64,000 nucleotides of DNA from Actinomycetales bacterium. Its GTDB lineage: Bacteria; Actinomycetota; Actinomycetes; S36-B12; UBA5976. The stretch covers positions 62,001 through 126,000 of the forward strand of contig JAGWXT010000004.1 of the NCBI GenBank assembly GCA_018969715.1, given 5' to 3'. The position numbers and the translations under genes are program-made. Below the pieces are notes generated by a model. That model was not told the DNA's origin. It saw only the letters and a program-made list of their open reading frames with translations, and ran no database searches. Shown here in pieces: positions 6,496-14,698 of this stretch. Numbering within the stretch: position 1 is the stretch's first letter; every line of letters begins with the position of its first letter.

Positions 6496-8706
6496 TCAGC
6501 CGCCGGCTAGCCGCCTCGCCGCGATTCCGCCGATGTCGGGGTTGACGTCATCGACCAGACGCGTCAGGGTCTCCGGCTGCGTGCGCGGATTCTGCACCAC
6601 CGCGAGCCGGGTCTCGGGATCCTCCGACTTCGCAAGCGCCCCCAGCACCTCGCCCGCTGTTGCGGGGTTCGCCGCCAGCGCCCGATCGACGTCGACATTC
6701 TCAGTATTCGCCGCCAGCCTCGTCAGCACGGGCTGCGCCACCACCGGGTTGCCTGCCAGCGCCACCTGAACCAGGACATCGCCCCGGGCCAGCGCGTCCT
6801 GCACCCTTGACAGGACTGCTGGATTTGCGGCAAGCGCGGTCGCCACGCGCAGATCATCGCCCACGAGTCGTTCTTGGATCGGAGCCCCGATTGCCGGATT
6901 CGCGGCGAGCACAATGCGTACGGTGATGTCATCGTCACCGACGAGGAGAGCAAGGGTGGCAGGATCCGCGGGCCGGGCCGCAACGAAAGCCCTCACCTCA
7001 GCGCGGTCCGAAACTGCCAGGGCCGCCAGCGCCGGCGCGGTCAGGCCCTCCCGGTCCTCACCGACGTCGATGCACGCCATCGAAATGCCGTCGGCGCGCT
7101 CTGGAGTCCACCCAGACACGCGTGGGCAGACCACCTCCTGGTATGCAAGTGAGGGCACCGTCTGCGGCAATGGCAGGCTCAGTGGCATCGCTTGACCCAA
7201 GGCATAGGACCACACGAGGACGGCCGAATAGGCCGCCAGCGGGATAGCCAGCCACGGCAGCGCCCGCCGCCAGCCGCTGAACCAAACTGCCCGGCGCAAC
7301 AGCCACAGCAGCCCAGTCAGCGAGCCGACGACCAGCAGTGGCCACGCATCCGCGAGGTAGCGATTGGTCATGCTGAAGAAGGCAAGAGTGGGCGCGAGTC
7401 CTGCAGCAGCGGCGACTGTTGACATCGCCATCACGTTCAGCGGCTCCCGCCAGGTCCCGTCGGGGTCGGGGCCCGCGAGCCAACTGCCGAGTCGGCGGTG
7501 GGCAATCAACCGAGCGAGGGCCGCGATGACCCCGACAACACCGATCGCCGTGAGCAGAAGGGGTAGGGATGCGAACGAGGTCAGACTGCCAGTCGCCTCG
7601 TAGTCAATCGGCACGATGGGTTGCGGAACCACTGGCGCGATGGTGTCGCGCAGCCTCACCACGGGAACCGGGCCCGTCCACCCGGTCAGAACCGCGCCAT
7701 CAGCCCGCACCATCGCCCACAACTTTGTGGGCAGGTATGTCCAACTTGTCTGCGGAGGACCGCCTTCGGCGAATACGGAACCTTCCGTCGCGTGCTGCGC
7801 CCAATTAGGCAGAAGGGCGCCGAACTTCCACATGTTGGCGGAAAGGGCAGAGAGCAGAGGCAGCAGCGCACAACCGAGGAGAAGGACTCGGTCCCTGAGC
7901 AGAAGGCGGCTGCCTCGCGCGGCCGCGAGGAGGAGCAGCGCGATCACGGCCAACGTGATACCTGCCCCTAGACGTGAATGCGCCGCAATTACACCCGCGA
8001 ACAGCGCGCCGACGAGCCATCCCGGCCGGAGGCTGCTGGACCAGCCGAGGAAGCATCCGAAGGCGATCAGCACCATCGCGGCGGACCATGCGATTGCTTC
8101 GTGGTAGACGTTCGGTGTCGAGAGAATGAGCAGCAGGGATCCGGGCCCTAGGGCGATGAGTAAACCGGCGATGATCGGCCGCAAGGCGCGCACCGGCACT
8201 TCACCCCTCAGCAGAGCAAGGTTGCTCCGCGTGAGGGCTCCGATGAGGATGGCGAGCGCAGCCACCACTCCCGCATTGATGGCCAGGAATGTGTAGAGAG
8301 TGGACAGTCCATTGAGGGGATCGCCACTCAGGAGCCCGCCCAGTCGGCTGAGTTCGGCGGGCAGGCGCAGGATGCTCGGACCAAGCCCGTGATACCCGAC
8401 GCAGAGGTCCCGAATGTTGAAGCACTCGCCTTCCAAGACATGGCGATCTACATCGCTGCGCCCGATCAGCACTGACTGCAGTTGCGCACTGAAGAAGCGC
8501 GTTCCAAGGTCTCCCCTGGGTGGACCCCACAGCAGGTTGAGCATTCCCCTGGTGGTGGCGACCCAGATGACGACCAGTGTTGGCAGGTACGCAATCAGGG
8601 CCGCCGCGATCAAGACCCGCCCCGGCCCTGATCGTGAATCCACTTCGGCGGTAACCGGTCGCCGGGCGCCCGTGACCCCCGCCTCCGTCAACCCCGGCTC
8701 GGTCAC
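6496..8706 (-). CDS. Polytopic membrane protein with C-terminal leucine-rich-variant repeats
   Basis: 736 residues from GTG 8706; the frame stays open further upstream but that part is antisense to the crtA-like gene. Residues ~28-545 are a polytopic membrane domain with about a dozen hydrophobic segments and an extended first loop (GDLGTRFFSAQLQ..., several Cys) as in GT-C-fold membrane glycosyltransferases or other lipid-carrier enzymes. The last ~170 residues are about seven repeats of 24-26 residues with the pattern VR-x2-LAANP...L..L..D, resembling leucine-rich repeat variant (LRV) modules. Hand counts of sample lines here give 57-63% GC, lower than the crt genes. The gene is convergent with the stress-protein gene and bracketed by a direct repeat. 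The function is not known; a cell-surface polysaccharide or glycoprotein role is a guess. Confidence 0.7.
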   Translation of the reverse strand: MTEPGLTEAGVTGARRPVTAEVDSRSGPGRVLIAAALIAYLPTLVVIWVATTRGMLNLLWGPPRGDLGTRFFSAQLQSVLIGRSDVDRHVLEGECFNIRDLCVGYHGLGPSILRLPAELSRLGGLLSGDPLNGLSTLYTFLAINAGVVAALAILIGALTRSNLALLRGEVPVRALRPIIAGLLIALGPGSLLLILSTPNVYHEAIAWSAAMVLIAFGCFLGWSSSLRPGWLVGALFAGVIAAHSRLGAGITLAVIALLLLAAARGSRLLLRDRVLLLGCALLPLLSALSANMWKFGALLPNWAQHATEGSVFAEGGPPQTSWTYLPTKLWAMVRADGAVLTGWTGPVPVVRLRDTIAPVVPQPIVPIDYEATGSLTSFASLPLLLTAIGVVGVIAALARLIAHRRLGSWLAGPDPDGTWREPLNVMAMSTVAAAAGLAPTLAFFSMTNRYLADAWPLLVVGSLTGLLWLLRRAVWFSGWRRALPWLAIPLAAYSAVLVWSYALGQAMPLSLPLPQTVPSLAYQEVVCPRVSGWTPERADGISMACIDVGEDREGLTAPALAALAVSDRAEVRAFVAARPADPATLALLVGDDDITVRIVLAANPAIGAPIQERLVGDDLRVATALAANPAVLSRVQDALARGDVLVQVALAGNPVVAQPVLTRLAANTENVDVDRALAANPATAGEVLGALAKSEDPETRLAVVQNPRTQPETLTRLVDDVNPDIGGIAARRLAGG

Positions 8707-8819
8707 CTGATTTCCGCCCTCTTCTTCATTAGGTCCGGGCCGACGCAACTGAAGTGCCGCAAGGACGCGGACACCCCCAGCGGGCCCCTGCATCGGCCAC
8801 GGGTGCGCCGCCGGTATGG

Positions 8820-8850
8820 CCTGCCGCAGGATAGCCCGGTGACCGCACCG
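8820..8850. repeat. 31-bp direct repeat, right copy
   Basis: Partner of 6456-6486, 28 of 31 bases identical. It lies at the 5' end of the crtA-like gene; the TAG (8832-8834) corresponds to the stop codon of the stress-protein gene in the left copy, and GTG 8839 lies four bases after it. Confidence 0.9.
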
Positions 8851-9567
8851 GTGGTGACCCTCGATCGCTGGGCGGTGCCCACCGGAGCGATCCCCCGGGT
8901 GCTCGGCCTGGTCGCCGCGGATACCGTCCTGCGATCCCGAGGAGGGCCCTCGCGGCGGCCGGAATTGCTGGGGCCGCCCGGGACGGGGATGACATTCCAG
9001 CGGGTGCTGGGCACCAGCCGCGGCCGCACATTCCTCCCCACGGAGGCCGACCTCCACCATTGGGTCATGGTCACGGCATGGCGTGGCGAGCCGGCGCCGG
9101 CGGCAGCCACTCCCTTCGGATCCGGCATCACCGCCGTCGCCCAGGCGCATGTTCGCATTCGGCTGCACCCGATCACCAGCGTCGGCCGGTGGTCGGGTGC
9201 CCAACCCTTCGGTGACGGGCCTGACCGCGACGGCGGCTCGGCGGCCATGCCGGAGGGGAACGTGGCGGCGCTCACCCGGGCACGGGTCCGCCTGCAGCGA
9301 TGGCCTGAGTTCTATCGCCACGCTCCGCAGGTGGCCGGCTCCCTCGCAGCGGCCGACGGCCTGCTCATGGCGTTCGGGATCGGGGAGGCTCCGTTGGGCC
9401 GGCAGGGCACCTTCAGCCTGTGGCGGGATGGGTCGGCCCTCGGTGCGTTCCTGCGCAGCAGCGCAGCCCACCGACGAGTGGTCGCGGCCGCCACGATGCG
9501 GGGGTGGTACGCCGAGGAGCTGTTCACCCGATTCACCGTCCTCGGCATCGACGGCGAGCTCGCATGA
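8839..9567 (+). CDS. CrtA-like carotenoid monooxygenase (spheroidene monooxygenase family)
   Basis: 242 residues from GTG 8839; an earlier in-frame start at 8803 is possible, but GTG 8839 follows an AGGAT Shine-Dalgarno and matches the start of homologous sense (TAPVVTLDRWAVP). The C-terminal segment with GIGEAPLGRQGTFSLWR (about residues 183-199) and AAATMRGWYAEELFTRF is the signature region of CrtA-type enzymes. In purple bacteria CrtA inserts a keto group at C-2 of spheroidene-type carotenoids, using O2. It heads an operon with cruF-, cruG- and crtD-like genes, which all modify the same acyclic carotenoid end group. The position oxidised here is inference. Confidence 0.75.
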   Translation: MTAPVVTLDRWAVPTGAIPRVLGLVAADTVLRSRGGPSRRPELLGPPGTGMTFQRVLGTSRGRTFLPTEADLHHWVMVTAWRGEPAPAAATPFGSGITAVAQAHVRIRLHPITSVGRWSGAQPFGDGPDRDGGSAAMPEGNVAALTRARVRLQRWPEFYRHAPQVAGSLAAADGLLMAFGIGEAPLGRQGTFSLWRDGSALGAFLRSSAAHRRVVAAATMRGWYAEELFTRFTVLGIDGELA

Positions 9568-9614
9568 GCGTCCCCGGCGAGTTTGCATGAGCGTCCCCGG
9601 CGAGTTTGCATGAG
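9553..9614. repeat. 23-bp tandem duplication over the crtA stop / cruF start junction
   Basis: Two copies (9553-9575 and 9576-9598) and a 16-base part copy (9599-9614) of a unit with core GGCGAG, GCATGAG and CGTCCCC. Each contains an ATGA. The first holds the crtA-like stop (TGA 9565-9567), the last holds the cruF ATG (9610). Without the duplication the two genes would have been joined by a normal ATGA overlap, now separated by 42 bases. Confidence 0.9.
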
Positions 9615-10419
9615 GCAGACCCAGCGGGAGGCGACTCGCCTGCGCCCCCGGATTGCCGCCATCGCAGTGCCCTGGCTGCTGCTGGTGTGCGCACTCGCAG
9701 CCCAGATCACCTGGCCCCTGCTGCCGGCGGGTGAGCGAACCTGGCTGACGATGATGATCGTCGGGCTGATCGCGGCCACGTCGATCAGCCATGCCTGGGT
9801 GTGGCAGGGGCCGCGCTGGACGCTCGCCTTCATCGTCCTCACCGCCGGCATCAGCCTGCTCGCCGAGATCATCGGGGTTGCCACCGGCCTGCCGTTCGGG
9901 ACCTACTCCTATGACCGATCGCTGGGCTGGGAGGTCGGCGGCGTACCTGTGATCATCGCCTGCGCGTGGCTGATGATGGCCTACCCAGCCCTGACCGTGG
10001 CACGCCAACTCGCTGGCAAGCGATGGGCAGTCATCGCCACCGGAACGTGGGCGCTGGCCAGTTGGGATGTCTTCCTGGACCCACAGATGATCGCGGAGGG
10101 CCATTGGACGTGGGCGCCCGGTCAGGCGCTGATCCCCCTGCCCGGCCTGACCGAGGTCCCGCTGCAGAATTTCGCCGGCTGGCTGGTCGTCTCGCTGGTT
10201 CTCATGGTGGTGCTGACGGGACTTCGATCCCGACCGGCTCCCACCGCCGTCCCCGACGTGCTCTACCTATGGACATGGCTGGGTGGAATAACCGCCAACC
10301 TGCTCTTCCTCGACCGGCCATGGGTTGCGCTGTGGGGCGGGCTTGCCATGGGCGTCATCGGACTGCCCCTACTGGTGACCTCCGCCGTTCGAGCCCGGGC
10401 CGCGGCTTCACCGCAATGA
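9610..10419 (+). CDS. cruF: Carotenoid 1',2'-hydratase, CruF family (DUF422)
   Basis: 269 residues with about seven membrane segments. The DUF422/CruF family features FGTYSYDRSLGWEVGGVPV (about residues 98-116), the ALASWDVFLDPQM loop with acidic residues, and WTWAP...L..VPLQNFAGWL are all present. Family members add water to the psi end of gamma-carotene or related carotenoids to give the 1'-hydroxyl that is later glycosylated. ATG 9610 is chosen because it lies in the last copy of the duplicated junction repeat; a TTG at 9583 is also in frame. The stop overlaps the next gene by four bases (ATGA). Confidence 0.85.
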   Translation: MRQTQREATRLRPRIAAIAVPWLLLVCALAAQITWPLLPAGERTWLTMMIVGLIAATSISHAWVWQGPRWTLAFIVLTAGISLLAEIIGVATGLPFGTYSYDRSLGWEVGGVPVIIACAWLMMAYPALTVARQLAGKRWAVIATGTWALASWDVFLDPQMIAEGHWTWAPGQALIPLPGLTEVPLQNFAGWLVVSLVLMVVLTGLRSRPAPTAVPDVLYLWTWLGGITANLLFLDRPWVALWGGLAMGVIGLPLLVTSAVRARAAASPQ

Positions 10420-11588
10420 CCCGCAACGCCCCCATCGGGGCGCACCATCCGTGGATCGGCCCGATGATCTCGGGCTTCGCGCTGCTGGGTGCCGGCCTGG
10501 CCGTAGGAGCACTGGTCAATGCGCGGCGGAACCTGTCACTCCTGCCGCAGCCCGCCGCGGCCGCGCCGATCGACGAGACGGTGTCGGTGCTGATCCCCGC
10601 CCGCAATGAGCAGTCGACGATCACCCACGCCCTCGCCGGCGTGAGCGGCCAACGGGGCCTGGCCCGACTTGAAGTACTGGTGTGCGATGACGAGTCGACC
10701 GATGGCACGGCATCGCTGATCACGATTGCCGCACGACGTGACCGGCGAATCCGTCTGGTGCACGGCGCCCCGCCACCGCCGGGCTGGCTGGGCAAGCCGT
10801 GGGCCCTTGCGCAACTGCGGACTGTGGCCACCGGCAGTGTGCTGGTCCTGCTGGACTCCGACACCCGCCTGCACCCGGATGCGCTGGCCCGCGCAATTTC
10901 CACCCTGCGCACGAGCGGCTCGGCTCTGGTCAGCCCGTACCCGCGGGTGAGCGCCCAGTGGCGTCGCGACGGCCTGCTGGCCGCCCTGGTGCAGCCGCTG
11001 CTCACCTGGTCCTGGCTCACACTGCTGCCCCTGGATGCGATGAGGCGCAGCCGTCGTGGGTCGCTCACCGCAGTCGGCGGACAGTTCCTCGTCTGCGATG
11101 CGGCGGCACTGGATGCGGTCGGCGGATTTCATGCGATCGCCGGGGAGGTGCTCGACGATCTCGCCCTCGCCCGCACCCTGAAGGGTGCCGGCGGGCTGGT
11201 CCTGCTCATCAACGGCAGCGAAATCGCCGAGTGCCATATGTACGGGGATCACGCCGCGGTGGTGGCGGGGTACACCAAGTCCCTCCACCGCGCCTTCGGC
11301 GGTCCCGTCGGCACCGCCGGGGTGATCAGCCTGCTCGGCCTTGCCTACCTGGCCCCGGGGGTGCTCGCCCTACTGCGCCCCACGGCGCTGACGGTGGCCG
11401 CTGCCGCGACCAGCCTCGCCGCCGGCACGGCCAGCCGAGTGATGGCCGCACGCGTCAACCGGGTGCCCCCATGGCCGGATGCCCTGACCCACCCGGCCGG
11501 CGTCCTCGCATTCTGCGGACTGGCCCTCGCGTCACTGATTCAGCATCGGCGCGGTCGGGCAGTGTGGCGGGGCCGGGTGATCCCGTGA
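10416..11588 (+). CDS. Carotenoid glycosyltransferase, GT2 family (CruG-like)
   Basis: 390 residues. An N-terminal membrane segment (about 12-32) precedes a GT2 domain: VSVLIPARNEQSTI (about 55-68), LVCDDESTDGT, LLDSDTRLHPDA (metal-binding acidic triad) and EVLDDLALARTLK. There are further hydrophobic segments at the C-terminus. This topology fits the HpnI/CruG-like membrane GT2 enzymes. Its place between cruF and a crtD-like gene, with four-base overlaps on both sides (ATGA and GTGA), points to transfer of a sugar to the carotenoid hydroxyl. The sugar donor is unknown. Confidence 0.8.
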   Translation: MTRNAPIGAHHPWIGPMISGFALLGAGLAVGALVNARRNLSLLPQPAAAAPIDETVSVLIPARNEQSTITHALAGVSGQRGLARLEVLVCDDESTDGTASLITIAARRDRRIRLVHGAPPPPGWLGKPWALAQLRTVATGSVLVLLDSDTRLHPDALARAISTLRTSGSALVSPYPRVSAQWRRDGLLAALVQPLLTWSWLTLLPLDAMRRSRRGSLTAVGGQFLVCDAAALDAVGGFHAIAGEVLDDLALARTLKGAGGLVLLINGSEIAECHMYGDHAAVVAGYTKSLHRAFGGPVGTAGVISLLGLAYLAPGVLALLRPTALTVAAAATSLAAGTASRVMAARVNRVPPWPDALTHPAGVLAFCGLALASLIQHRRGRAVWRGRVIP

Positions 11589-13150
11589 CTGGCAGGCAGC
11601 GAGCGCGGGTGATCGTCATCGGCGCCGGCATGGGCGGCCTCGCGACCGCGGCACGACTTGCCGCCGCCGGCCACTCGGTCACCGTCCTCGAGCGCGCCCC
11701 ACGTACCGGCGGCAAGGTCGGCTCGATCCGGCACGACGGGTTCGTCTTCGACACCGGGCCGAGCCTGTTGACCCTGCCGGCGGTCTACCGGCAGTTGTTC
11801 GACGCCACCGGCGGGGCATTGGACGACAGCGTCGAGCTGATCGCCGTGGACCCCGCCTTCACCTACCGCTTTGCCGATGGTGCGACAGTGCAGGTGCCCG
11901 GTGCCGACCCCGCGGCGGTCGCGGCTGCCCTCGGTGGCACCTTCGGCGCGGCTGCCGGATCACGCTGGCGCTCCCTCATGGCCCGCGCCAGTCGCGTCTG
12001 GTCACTCACCCGCGGCCCCGTTCTCGACCGCCCCGTGACCGGAATGGCTGACCTGCTCCCGCTGGCGCGCAAGGTGGGCGACATCCGCGCCGTTGCGCCG
12101 CTGACATCACTCCGGCGACTGGGGGAGCGCACGCTCGGCGAACCGCACCTGGTGACCCTGCTCGATCGCTATGCCACCTATACCGGCTCCGACCCGCGGC
12201 AGGCCCCGGCTGCCCTGATGACCATCCCCTACGTGGAGTCCGCATTCGGGGTGTGGCACGTGCGCGGTGGCGTCCATCGACTCGCCGCCGCTATTGCCGA
12301 CCGGGTCGCCCTCACCGGCGGCGAGATCCGCACCGCCACACCGGTCGCGGAGATCCTCACCGGCGACGGGCGCATTCGCGGTGTCCGCACGGCCACCGGC
12401 GAGTTCCTTCCCGCCGATGTGGTGGTGGTCAACGCCGACGCCCGCGATGCCTACACCCGGCTGCTCGACCCACCCGGCCAGCGGGTTGCCGGATCGCAGG
12501 TGCGACGGGCAACCTCGCGCGTTGCGTCCTTCAGCGGTTTCAGCCTGCTGCTTGGCCTGCGGGGACGCACCCCCGGCCACACCCACCACACGGTTCTGTT
12601 CCCCGCGAGTACTGACGCTGAGTTCGACCAGTTGTTCGCGCGCTGGCCCCAACCCCTCCCCGATCCGACCATCTACGCATGCACCCCCGCCGATCCGCTC
12701 ATGCACCCCCCCGAAGGGGAGGCCGTGTTCGTCCTCGTCAACGCCCCCCGCCACGCCGACCACCGGCAGGGCGTCCGCCCGGGCACCGTCGACTGGCGCG
12801 CCCCCGGCGTCGCCGAGGGCTACGCCGAGGGGCTGATCAACCTCATGGCCGCCCGCGGCTGGCCCGTCCGAGACCGGCTGCTGTGGTGGCGTTGGCGCAG
12901 CCCGGCCGATCTCGCCGATGAGACCGGGGCACCCGGGGGGTCGATCTACGGCAGCGCGAGCCATGGACCGCAGGGGGCCTTCCTGCGGCCGGCCAATCGC
13001 ACCCCGATCAGCGGGCTCTACCTCGTGGGGGGCAGCACCCATCCAGGCGGCGGGCTGCCGCTGGTGGCGATGTCCGCGGCGATCGTCAGCCGCGTGGTGC
13101 GCGCCGACCTCGCCGCCGGCGTGCGTGGAGCACCTGCACCGTCCCGATGA
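11585..13150 (+). CDS. CrtD/CrtI-type carotenoid desaturase (probable 3',4'-desaturase)
   Basis: 521 residues from GTG 11585, overlapping the glycosyltransferase stop. N-terminal FAD dinucleotide-binding motif VIVIGAGMGGLATAARLA (about 10-27) and the VLER...GGKVG block; C-terminal GLYLVGGSTHPGGGLPLVAMSA, the CrtI/CrtD family signature. It is a second desaturase besides the one at 15843, and it sits with cruF and the glycosyltransferase, so a tailoring step (CrtD-like desaturation next to the 1'-hydroxyl) is more likely than phytoene desaturation. The last 65 bases overlap the convergent phosphatidyltransferase gene. Confidence 0.82.
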   Translation: MTGRQRARVIVIGAGMGGLATAARLAAAGHSVTVLERAPRTGGKVGSIRHDGFVFDTGPSLLTLPAVYRQLFDATGGALDDSVELIAVDPAFTYRFADGATVQVPGADPAAVAAALGGTFGAAAGSRWRSLMARASRVWSLTRGPVLDRPVTGMADLLPLARKVGDIRAVAPLTSLRRLGERTLGEPHLVTLLDRYATYTGSDPRQAPAALMTIPYVESAFGVWHVRGGVHRLAAAIADRVALTGGEIRTATPVAEILTGDGRIRGVRTATGEFLPADVVVVNADARDAYTRLLDPPGQRVAGSQVRRATSRVASFSGFSLLLGLRGRTPGHTHHTVLFPASTDAEFDQLFARWPQPLPDPTIYACTPADPLMHPPEGEAVFVLVNAPRHADHRQGVRPGTVDWRAPGVAEGYAEGLINLMAARGWPVRDRLLWWRWRSPADLADETGAPGGSIYGSASHGPQGAFLRPANRTPISGLYLVGGSTHPGGGLPLVAMSAAIVSRVVRADLAAGVRGAPAPSR

Positions 13151-13748
13151 GCGAAAGCACCGCCCACCCCGCGCCGCCAGCCACCAGCCACCCCTCCTGA
13201 CCGAGCACCGTCGCCGCCAGCGGGAACATCGCACTGACGAGCACGCGGGTGGGGCGCTCCCACACCGTCAGCACAGGCGGTCCCCCCTCGCCACCGGCTG
13301 GCCGGAGTGCCTCCACCGCATACGTCAGCAGCAGCGCCGGCAGGAGCAGCGCAGCCGGGGCACCCAGCAGGATCAACCCAATGGCCCAACCGGCCTCAAC
13401 GGCCCTGTCCACTCGGGCATCGAGTCGAGCGCCGGCCGTCGTCACCCGGTCCCGCAGGATCGCCACCGCGCCATCCAGGCCATCGAGCAGGGCACTGGCG
13501 AGGACGAGCAGGCAGATGACCCACCCCCAGTCAGCCGCAGCAGTCGGTGCGCCGGCCAGGATCCCGATCAGCAGGATGCCGCCCGCGGGCAGCAGCCCGC
13601 TGAGGGTGAGCGCCGACGGGGAGACCCCCCAGCCGGCAAGGGGGCGGGCGCAGGCGTACTGGACGCCGAGCCAGACGGCGATCACCCCGCGAGCCGGCAG
13701 CCCGCCGTGCAGCATCGACCAGGCCGACAGATATGCCGTCCGGTTCAC
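13086..13748 (-). CDS. CDP-alcohol phosphatidyltransferase family membrane protein
   Basis: 220 residues, about six hydrophobic segments. The family motif is visible at about residues 88-110: DGAVA-I-x8-GARLDARVD, in which all catalytic aspartates are kept but the usual Arg after Ala (DGxxAR) is Ile. Family enzymes transfer a phospho-alcohol from a CDP-lipid or CDP-alcohol. The substrate here is unknown; a clear PgsA-type paralogue is at 62867-63499. It starts within a four-base overlap with metF, and its 3' end overlaps the convergent crtD-like gene. Confidence 0.75.
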   Translation of the reverse strand: MNRTAYLSAWSMLHGGLPARGVIAVWLGVQYACARPLAGWGVSPSALTLSGLLPAGGILLIGILAGAPTAAADWGWVICLLVLASALLDGLDGAVAILRDRVTTAGARLDARVDRAVEAGWAIGLILLGAPAALLLPALLLTYAVEALRPAGGEGGPPVLTVWERPTRVLVSAMFPLAATVLGQEGWLVAGGAGWAVLSLIGTVQVLHARRRRGRRAPRG

Positions 13749-14623
13749 CCGTGCGGTGCCACCGCAGCATGGATCCGCCGAGTCGCGGTGGACCGGTTGA
13801 GGGTGTAGAAGTGGACGCCCGGTGCACCGGCAGCGAGCAGCCCCGCAGCCAACTCACAGCCCACCTCAACCCCAAGGTCCACCACCGCCGCAGGGTCATC
13901 GGCGACCCGTTCGAAGCGACGGCGCAGGTCCTCGGGAAATGCCGCGCCGCTCAATTCGGCGAACCGGACGATCTGCGCCACATCGGTTACCGGCATGAGC
14001 CCGGGGACGATGGGGATCGTGCAGCCGTGCGCGGCGGCCCGCTCACGCAGCCGCTCATAGTCATGGACGCGGAAGAAGAACTGGGTGATCGCGAAGGTGG
14101 CACCGGCGTCCTGCTTGGCAGCCAGCACCCGGGCATCCGTGGCCAGGTCCGCAGCCTGGGGGTGGCCTTCCGGGAAGGCCGCCACGCCGACGCAGAAGTC
14201 ACCGAGCCGGCGCAGCAGGCCCACCAGGTCCGCGGCGTGGGCGCAGCCATCCGGCCTCGGCGCCCAGTCGGCCCCCGACCCCGCCGGCGGATCCCCGCGC
14301 AGGGCAAGGACGTTGTGGACGCCAGCGTCCGCATAGGCCCCGATCACGCCGCGCAGGTCCGCCACGCTGGCGTCGACGCAGGTGAGGTGTGCCAGCGGGG
14401 TGAGCGTGGAGTGCTCGGCGATCTGCCTGGTGATCCGGACCGTCCGGTCCCGCGTTGACCCGCCCGCACCGTAGGTGACCGAGACGAACCCCGGCCGCAG
14501 TGGCTCGAGGGCACGGATCGCCTGCCACAGCCGGCTCTCCCCCTCATCGGTCTTGGGGGGGAAGAACTCGAAGGAGAACACCGGCCCGGGGTCGCGCAGG
14601 ATCTCATCAACGCGACGCACCAC
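13745..14623 (-). CDS. metF: Methylenetetrahydrofolate reductase
   Basis: 292 residues, the usual bacterial MetF length. The N-terminal FSFEFFPPKTDEGE, the YGAGGSTRDRT segment, LALRGDPP and the FAITQFFF segment are family hallmarks for FAD and folate binding. It reduces 5,10-methylene-THF to 5-methyl-THF for methionine synthesis. It is divergent from the polyprenyl synthase gene at 14699 with about 75 bp between start codons, an arrangement where both promoters must overlap. Confidence 0.95.
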   Translation of the reverse strand: MVRRVDEILRDPGPVFSFEFFPPKTDEGESRLWQAIRALEPLRPGFVSVTYGAGGSTRDRTVRITRQIAEHSTLTPLAHLTCVDASVADLRGVIGAYADAGVHNVLALRGDPPAGSGADWAPRPDGCAHAADLVGLLRRLGDFCVGVAAFPEGHPQAADLATDARVLAAKQDAGATFAITQFFFRVHDYERLRERAAAHGCTIPIVPGLMPVTDVAQIVRFAELSGAAFPEDLRRRFERVADDPAAVVDLGVEVGCELAAGLLAAGAPGVHFYTLNRSTATRRIHAAVAPHG

Positions 14624-14698
14624 CGGCTCAGCGTAGAGGCGGGGAGCGCCCCCGGCATGTCCTCACCGCCGTGCTGTGATCCCCGTAGGGTGACGGCC

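Noticed and set aside
8707-10104. Upstream continuation of the frame at 6496-8706, which would give a 1202-residue protein
   Set aside because: The extra ~460 residues are Arg/Gly/Pro-rich low-sense sequence antisense to the crtA-like and cruF genes, which have clear family motifs. The membrane protein begins sensibly at GTG 8706.
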